From the NCBI GenBank assembly GCA_006384855.1, contig VCJN01000654.1, positions 62,001 to 126,000 of the forward strand: DNA of 64,000 bases, read 5' to 3'. This document shows, piece by piece, positions 57,801-64,000 of this stretch (positions are counted from its first letter, which is position 1; every line of letters begins with the position of its first letter). The position numbers and the translations under genes are program-made. Source of the DNA: Tetraselmis striata. Its lineage: Eukaryota > Chlorophyta > Chlorodendrophyceae > Chlorodendrales > Chlorodendraceae. The notes beneath the pieces were generated by a model, which was not told where the DNA came from, did not search any database, and worked only from the letters and a program-made list of their open reading frames with translations.

Positions 57801-59198
57801 TGAGGGGGCCAGGGTAGTCATGTGCCCGGCAGGCCCGCTGAGCCGCACCGGTGTGCTCTCAGGCCTTTGCCGCCACCGGCATGCCCGTCGCGTCGGGCAT
57901 TGTGGCGCTGGGCAGCGTCACCGCGCTCAGCGGCACCACCTTCTGCTCGCTCCTGGGCCAGCCGCGGCTGTTCTACCGCATGGCGCAGGACGGGCTGCTG
58001 CCGCCCGCGTTTGCCTCCGTCAGCGCCGCCACGCAGGTGCGCCCCGCCGTGCACCAGCCCCGCGCCTTTCCGGACGGAGCTCGGCCGCGTGCGCCTCCGT
58101 GAACAGCCGTGTGCCACCGCCAAGCGGTGCGAATGCGCTGCCGGTGGTGTAGGCGCCGGTGTTTGGCACGCTGTTCACGGGAGCGACCGCGGCGCTGTTG
58201 GCGCTCCTGTTTGAGGGCGACGCGCTGATGGACCTCATCAGCATCGGTGCTGCCCCCCCCCCCCCCCCCCTCCTCCTTGCCACCCACCCAACCCCACTGC
58301 CCTCATCAACACCACCACCAATGTCATTTCCGCTATCCCTATGCAAGTTCATCAAGTCGGGCCGTAAGACATCTCACCTGGTTCGCCCGAGAACAAAGTT
58401 GGAACAAGTTTTATGTCCCATTTCAAAATACCACCACCCCATATCCCGTCCCATACACCCCCACCATCAGCGCCATGCGGTGCGCCTCCTGCTTCCGTCC
58501 GCACCTCAACTGCCACCGCCGCCCCGCCCCTTGCCGCAGGCACGCTGCTGGCGTTCGCCGTGGTGTGCGTGTGCCTGCTGGTGCACCGCACGTGCCCAGC
58601 GGCGCAGGCGGCGGAGGCCGGAGCGCCAAATGGACACGCCGCTGCGCGACGGATCGCCGCCTTTTGCGCGATGTGCACGGCCTTCAACGTCGGTGAGTGG
58701 CCCGCCCTACGACCTGCCCCCCCCCCCCCCCCTTCCCACCAGCGCCACCCCGGTGGCCCGTACCTTCCCGTCATCATGCTCTACTCTCTGCCCGCCGGTC
58801 GCAATGTTTAGCACATTCGATTTACGGTACGCCTAACTTCGAACTACCCCTTCACGCGGCGCACCCGCCGGCTGGCCGCCCGTCCCTCATCCCCACATAC
58901 AGGCGCAGCTCAGGGGTGGCCGTGGCCGGCGCTGGCGACGCTGGGCGCCGGCGCGCTGCTGTGCATCGCGGGCCTCGCGCGCCTGGAGCAGCACTGCCCC
59001 GCGGGAGAGGCGGCCGGCTTCGTGTGCCCCACCTTCCCGGCCGTTCCCTGCTTGGGCGCGTGGGTCAACCTGTACCTCATCGCGGGGCTGCCCTCAGCGG
59101 CGTTCGTGCGCCTGCTGCTTTGGAGCGGCGTGGGGGCGGCCGTGTACGGCGGCTACAGCGTCTGGCACAGCCGGGTGGGTGTGTCCAAGGCGTTGTGA
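51843..59198 (+). CDS. Cationic amino-acid transporter (CAT/SLC7 type, APC superfamily)
   Basis: Twelve exons join in phase: 51843-52048, 52634-52708, 52801-52918, 53036-53113, 53214-53389, 53939-54123, 55240-55361, 56929-57078, 57863-58036, 58153-58246, 58540-58692 and 58903-59198, giving 608 residues. CAT landmarks are RRKSIQEVLAEQ, GYGVSSTLGAGLFVVTGKAA, SAACYAELATQIPVAGSAYS, FAYVTLGEGAAWLVGWNLVLE, YVFFSYIGFDSVCTLAEECR, HPARDLPVGILGSL, and SLLGQPRLFYRMAQDGLLPP. About 14 hydrophobic segments are expected. It would import Arg/Lys-type or other amino acids across the plasma or vacuolar membrane; the substrate is not readable. Start ATGs at 51843 and 51900 are both in frame, and the first exon is the least certain. 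The last cytoplasmic end is short. The large introns (6, 7, 8) hold repeat copies. Confidence 0.9.
55808..56265. repeat. Tandem duplication of about 230 bp in transporter intron 7
   Basis: Units at about 55808-56038 and 56039-56265 share ggcaacgcttgccggttatt, then tccccgtcagaacatctgca, cggtatagttgcgcgacc and aacagctccgtgagcc. They differ by small indels and substitutions, so the duplication is not recent. No coding potential. Confidence 0.85.
56396..56509 (+). repeat. Dispersed repeat family 2, copy in transporter intron 7
   Basis: Runs from acaactttgctcccgggcga through actacatgaacccctatagg and cccgtagcatccagtc to gaaggccaagtcccca. Matching copies are at about 57115-57240 and 59241-59370. 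Confidence 0.7.
57115..57240 (+). repeat. Dispersed repeat family 2, copy in transporter intron 8
   Basis: Shares acaactttattc, ggcgaaccaggcc, actacatgaacccgcatagg and cccgtagcatgcagtcc with the copies at 56396 and 59241. It contains an extra cgtgagggtcgcgtg segment. Confidence 0.7.
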
Positions 59199-62100
59199 CG
59201 GCGGTGGCCTCCGATGATGATATTTTGAGATTTGAGTTTTCTTACAACTTTATTCTTGTTAGTTTTTTCTGAAGCTACACCGACGTGTTGTCTTTCAGCC
59301 GGACTGCATGAACCCGCATAGGGTCGGGTGTAGCCCGTAGCATGCAACCCTCTTAAGGCCAAGTCCCCATTCTCCCCTCCCACCAACTGGCAGAGTGATT
59401 CCTCGTGGACTATGCCCCTCATACACCACGATGACTCTAGCCCCTGGCACCCCGCCTCATTATTATAGTATTGAAGCCAACCATTTCGCAGTCTCACATG
59501 CCGGCAAGGACAGTGACAACATGATGCAGGTACCCGAAGGAAGTGTGCGCTCGGATGCGCGCTTGTGCGGAAAGGAAAATAACCGCATCGCCACAGAATT
59601 CCATCTTGACAGCATTGTAACGCAGTAATGTGATATGTAAACTGCGGCACTATGCTACCCGTGGAACTCAAGTTAGAATGGACGTACATCCTGACACTTT
59701 GTTTATGTGCTTGGTCGTTTCGCTCCACAACTCAATAATGTACTGGGTGCACACCTGATGCTGCAAGCCACGGCGCGCTCTGGACTTCGTGCCATCGCTA
59801 TCAGTCACCTCATACACACGCGGCGAACCATTCGATAACCGGAATCGGTCCATTTGCCAACTATCGCTTGGATATATTGTCAGCCGGTGCCCCCCGAAGA
59901 CGTCCACCCTCCCTCCCTCTCCGCACCCCGGCTATAATAAAAGAGTGGAGTTGGCCTTGTGAATGGGGCGGTGCAAGTGGGGCCCTCCTAGAATTGAATT
60001 GAATTGAATCACATCGTGCCAATATGTTAATAATTTTATTGCTTACACCGCCCAAGATTAGTTGTTCTACGGACCCGCCATCGCATACCACTAAGGGAAA
60101 CACAGGTCATGATAGGCCATCCTCAATTGCTTCCAACCCCTCCTCCGTCCATCACGTGGGCATGCTGGTCATGTGTGTAGCGGCGTCGACTTCGGTGCCC
60201 TACTATGGGTGTCATATATCAAATTTAAAATGATAGTTAATGCGAATCGATGAGCTGCAATGATACCCATGACTAAATGTCCCCCTTCTCCCGGCCCCAG
60301 GAAGATCCATTATTTGCCTTTAGATCTATCGAAAATTGGAACACGCCACGAAACGCACACGGATCTTCCGACTTCTGTGTGCTGCAAAACAGTTCATCAT
60401 CCTTTGGACTCTCGCATCCAACTGCACGGTATCGGTATGTTTTTAATTAAATGTTTTCCAAAATATGGTTTGCAATGATGGATACTATCCCTATCATGCT
60501 TACGAAACCGCAATGATATTTGTAGTGTGGATAAGTGTATAGTATATGTTTGTATCGGGTCAATGGCGACCCACCGCCAGCAAATTTAGGATCGGCTGCT
60601 TCCGTTAGGGTCACGTTGTCCGTAGCATGTAGTCATGTGAATCCCAAGTCCCTAATACACGCGCAGTACCCGTCCCATATTTATATGTTGCCGTATTACA
60701 ACGGTAGCAATATCATTAATGGCATGAGTACACGCTTAGTGTTTAGTAATACGGGGGCGATGACGCGCGTTCGAGGTCGCCGCACCTTATACTCGCCACC
60801 TGCACTGATGTATTGTGCACGACGATCGTCCGTACAAGCCACGGCGCACCCAGATTGTAGGTTTTTTCCACGACAGCGGAATTGTTATGGCGTATTAAAG
60901 GGCATCATTGCCGACCGGTATATTACCCGTATTCCATCACACATTTAGTCATGTACATATCAAATAAGAACTTTGCTCGAATTTAGATATTATACCCGGA
61001 CGCAAGTCAACCGATCGCACCGTGCTGCCAACCGAGTGACTTCGCCCATCACCCACAACCTTCTCCAGGCGGCATATAGAGGAAAGACGTTCTGCTCAGT
61101 CGAATGGCCAGAGCTTGCAAATCGATCCAAAGCTCGCAAAAACGATCGCGAGCTATGGGTCCTAGCTCGCCATAGAGGCCTTGAGCTGCCGGTCTAAGGG
61201 CATGCTTATGCGCGAACCACCCCCACCTCGAGCATCCGCCGACTATTCAGAAACTCAAAACGCGACACTCAGTATTTGTAAAGCCGTCCATTTATACTCT
61301 GCAAGTACCAGCGCCAACCGATCAAACCGACTATTAAGCATGTTGATATATTTGAAATTTGAAAATGGTCACAACGTGCTAGCATGTTGCTCTCCACCGC
61401 TCGTTGTTCTCATGGCTTGCTATCTCTAACCATAGTAGGGAACACATAGTGTAATTACAGCTCAAGCGGCTGGCCGGCCTCTTTCCTTTTTAAGCCCCGC
61501 CTCCTTATTCCATCACTTGATCAATAGCGATGTAATTCTCCGGGTAACCACGGCTAGTCGCAAGTACAAACGACTACCGGTAACTGGCGGTATCGGGATC
61601 ACTAATGATGTAGTCGCCCCACCCCAGAAGGGCTTTCATGTACATAAGAAATGTACCGGTAGGTGCCGCCCAATTTACGGTCGTTGTGCCACGTTTTGGC
61701 TCCACCTGCCGCCGTCGCTGAAATATCTCGTAGGTCGCGGAGCTGATCGCCATGCTGCGCCGGCTATGGCAGTCCGCCGGCTACGGCCGTGGTCCGCCGT
61801 TGTTGCCCCCGTCGCGCCCGCCTGAGCTCTTCGCGGGACGATCTCAAAGGGGGAGTGGAGGGGGGAAGGCGGGCACCAACCCCCCCCCCCCCCCACCCAC
61901 CCACCGGCAGTACGCGCATCGTCGTCGCTCCGTGGCCGACATATGCCGGTCCTACTCGCATGCGCGCCGCTCGCCGCCGCGCCGCGCCTCGTCGCCGTCT
62001 AGATAGGGTCAGACAGGGCTTGCCGCCAGCCGGCTTCTCCCGCTGCATGGCCGCGACTCCCTCAGGACAATCCTGGTCAGGTCTCTTGGCCCTCGAGTCG

Positions 62101-62282
62101 CCGCCATGCCCGGCCTCTCTGCCCCCAAACAGGACTTCTTACTTTCCAGCCGGCCCTTAACACCGGGCGAAGTACTGCTTATGTACTTAATCCGGGCGAG
62201 CCGGCGCGGCTCTACTGGTGATGATAGTGTACTCCTGTGAAACGGGGGACCGCCCGACGACCGGACGACCCACCACCAGGCC
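59199..62282. other. Gene-free region downstream of the transporter
   Basis: About 3 kb with no recognised gene. A third copy of repeat family 2 is at 59241-59370, and a more diverged one near 60600-60660. A C-run at about 61880-61895 and GC-rich open frames at 61500-62160 show no family signature. Confidence 0.5.
59241..59370 (+). repeat. Dispersed repeat family 2, copy downstream of the transporter
   Basis: Shares acaactttattc, tgcatgaacccgcatagggt, cccgtagcatgcaa and aaggccaagtcccca with the intron copies, and has a different segment between the first two blocks. Confidence 0.65.
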
Positions 62283-62646
62283 AACTGACGGCCAGCGCCC
62301 ACAGAGGCGTGAAGAGCAGGCTCCACAGGAGATCATCCCTACAGCCACCATGGAGTTCAACAGACCCGAGGAGCAACAGAAGGCCGCGGTCGGCGCCGCT
62401 CTCGATGCGCCGCGCGGCGGCGAGACCCAACTTCCCAAGATCCGAACCGCCATCAATGCGGAACAAATCGGCAGCACCCGACCAAGACCCGACTGCCCGC
62501 CCCAGGCTAACTAACGGCCAGCGCCCTCCGCGGCGTGAAGAACAGGTTCCGCAGGAGACTACCACAACAGCCAACATGAACATCAACAGACCCGAGGAAC
62601 ACCAGGCAGCCGAGGTCGGCGCCGCTATCGATGCGCCATGCAGCGG
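62283..62646 (+). repeat. Pair of 138-bp direct repeats encoding similar peptides in different frames
   Basis: Units at 62283-62420 and 62509-62646 align without gaps at an offset of 226 bp. They read GQRPQRREEQAPQE...FNRPEEQQKAAVGAALDAP and GQRPPRREEQVPQE...INRPEEHQAAEVGAAIDAP. Because 226 is not a multiple of three, the peptides lie in different frames and no single ORF covers both unless an intron or frameshift intervenes. Confidence 0.8.
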
Positions 62647-63710
62647 CAGAAAATGACCCCCCAAGACCCCAGCAACCATTGCCGCGAAGAACTTCACATA
62701 CACCCGCCTCTCACCTGCTGTCCGCCGCCTCCTCCATCCGCGTCTCGAGCCGCCAGTCCCGCCAGCCCCCAATCGATCTTCCCCTTGATACCGACTGTGC
62801 CACGCAAGTCGCCCTGCTATTCGGCAATCTGGCGACACGCAACCGTGCGACGGGGGTCGACCTGCGCCGCAACCGTGAGTTCCAGAACCCGATCCGTGCC
62901 CTCGGCCCCAAGCTCAAGGTATACACATCAACCCACAACGTCCAGGCGGTGACCCGACCCGCCCCTATACCGGCTACCGCCGCTCCAGCAGGGGTGAGCA
63001 CAGCCGGACTCGCCACTAACACGGGATCCGACGCGAAACTCGTCGCAGTCAGTATCACGCACCTATATGGGCGGGAGAAGATCGCGACTGCTCACCACCC
63101 GGCGCCGCCTACAGCCGACCAGTCGGCGATGCACCATGGCCAGCTCCCCCAAGAGCTCCAGCCACCACCAACTACCCAGCTACAAGTGGCCCACCCCCAG
63201 GCCGCGGCAGCCCCTCCAGCCACGGAGATGGACAGCGACGACTCGCCACCGGCAGTCGAGCAGCCGGCGACAAGCGTCGATCCAGCCCCGCACCCCGAGC
63301 CGGCTCCACCGGCCGCAGCCCAAGCCCCCCCGCGTCAAGAGAGGCCTCGGAGGCCACCAACCCCTCGAACATACCCCCACATCCAGCACACCAGCCCAAG
63401 CGTCCCGCCTGGCCCAGCTCGCGGCAGAGGCTCATCGCCCCCGCCGCCCCCCGCGCCGGACGGCCCCCTTGCAGCCGCAGGTGGATCGTATGCGGATGCT
63501 CCGCAGGCAAGGCACCCAACCCCAAGCTGGAAGCACGCCCGAGACTATCAGCGCCGCCACCCAAGAACTACGGACGTTTCTAGCCGGTATGCCCGGAATG
63601 CATTTTTCGAATTTACCGCACTATTCCCCGCAAGTATTACAAACAGTGCATCGCCCGACCCGCGGGCTTGGTACCGGTACATGCACGAGACGAAGTCATC
63701 ATGCCATTAA
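62631..63710 (+). CDS. Unrecognised proline-rich ORF
   Basis: An open frame of 359 codons begins at ATG 62631, overlapping the end of the second 138-bp repeat. The N-terminal third has ordinary composition (for example QVALLFGNLATRNRATGVDL). The rest is Pro/Ala/Gln-rich, with acidic and proline clusters, and looks disordered. No catalytic motif is visible. GC-rich DNA easily yields open frames of this size, so it may not be real. A gag-like protein of a mobile element is one possibility, and an exon of a gene running beyond the window is another. Confidence 0.35.
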   Translation: MRHAAAENDPPRPQQPLPRRTSHTPASHLLSAASSIRVSSRQSRQPPIDLPLDTDCATQVALLFGNLATRNRATGVDLRRNREFQNPIRALGPKLKVYTSTHNVQAVTRPAPIPATAAPAGVSTAGLATNTGSDAKLVAVSITHLYGREKIATAHHPAPPTADQSAMHHGQLPQELQPPPTTQLQVAHPQAAAAPPATEMDSDDSPPAVEQPATSVDPAPHPEPAPPAAAQAPPRQERPRRPPTPRTYPHIQHTSPSVPPGPARGRGSSPPPPPAPDGPLAAAGGSYADAPQARHPTPSWKHARDYQRRHPRTTDVSSRYARNAFFEFTALFPASITNSASPDPRAWYRYMHETKSSCH

Positions 63711-64000
63711 ACGCAGTATACTGTGCCAAAAAGAAAATTATATATATTTGAGAAATGGAGGGCATTGTAGCCCCCACCCCCCCCCCCACCCCCCAAGCTA
63801 GCCGGCTCAGCGGTACATAAATACTGAGCACCATATAGCTATTCCGGTTGGCTCCCCTCCCCCATCACACCGCAGTAGCAGCAGGCGGGACGCCTCTGGC
63901 TGCCTTAGCGTGCCTGTCGAGCTCTGGATGGGATGGGTCTGACTTAGGTAGGGACAGCAGGGGGGGCGCTGATGTCTTAGCTATAGCCCACTGGAAGGAG
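63711..64000. other. Right edge of the window, no feature recognised
   Basis: Short C-rich run at about 63772-63795. Nothing else recognised before the end of the window. Confidence 0.5.

Noticed and set aside
62212-62838. Minus-strand ORF of 208 codons with hydrophobic repeats
   Set aside because: It is the reverse reading of the two 138-bp repeats, whose plus-strand peptides are better conserved between units.

Overview
This is nuclear DNA of a GC-rich, intron-rich eukaryote, most likely a chlorophyte green alga. The evidence is the plastid gene content (PAM68, a YGGT/Ycf19-type protein, a bacterial-type glucokinase with a plastid-like leader), GTGCG-type splice donors, and TGTAA poly(A) signals 28-142 nt downstream of five stop codons. 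The species cannot be named from the sequence. Gene models were built by hand, joining exons where reading phase and family similarity agreed. There are about 70 introns, and at least five look like GC-AG introns.

Layout: 2-976 is a frameshifted tyrosine-recombinase relic. 2454-5052 (+) encodes a protein with five EsV-1-7-like cysteine repeats followed by six AT-hooks. 7580-11203 (+) is a glucokinase, convergent with PAM68 at 11527-12315 (-). 13430-17883 (+) is a CAMK-like protein kinase. 20604-22227 is a compact Copia-type LTR element with nearly identical LTRs and a 5-bp target duplication. 22780-26564 (+) is COP9 signalosome subunit 2.

28420-45013 (+) is a CWF19L1/CwfJ-type splicing factor with an inserted RRM. 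Its eighth intron is about 10 kb and contains three other genes: two paralogous small membrane proteins with a PAN/Apple-like cysteine module (31467-32521 and 35026-36041, both -) and an uninterrupted GT29 sialyltransferase-like gene (37160-39079, +). A DUF1415 protein (45289-47715, -) converges on the end of the CwfJ gene.

Further right are a tRNA-Phe(GAA) gene (48121-48193, -), a YGGT-family plastid protein (49810-51341, -), and a divergently placed 12-exon cationic amino-acid transporter (51843-59198, +). The last 5 kb has no recognised gene but holds a proline-rich ORF and a frame-shifted direct repeat.

Genes are spaced or arranged in divergent and convergent pairs, as is usual in algae, and no operon-like pathway cluster is seen. 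Introns and spacers carry long G/C homopolymers, dinucleotide repeats, a SINE-like retroposon family with target-site duplications, and at least two other dispersed repeat families. Several genes serve plastid or core-cell functions: glucose phosphorylation, photosystem II assembly, plastid membrane function, RNA processing and protein deneddylation.
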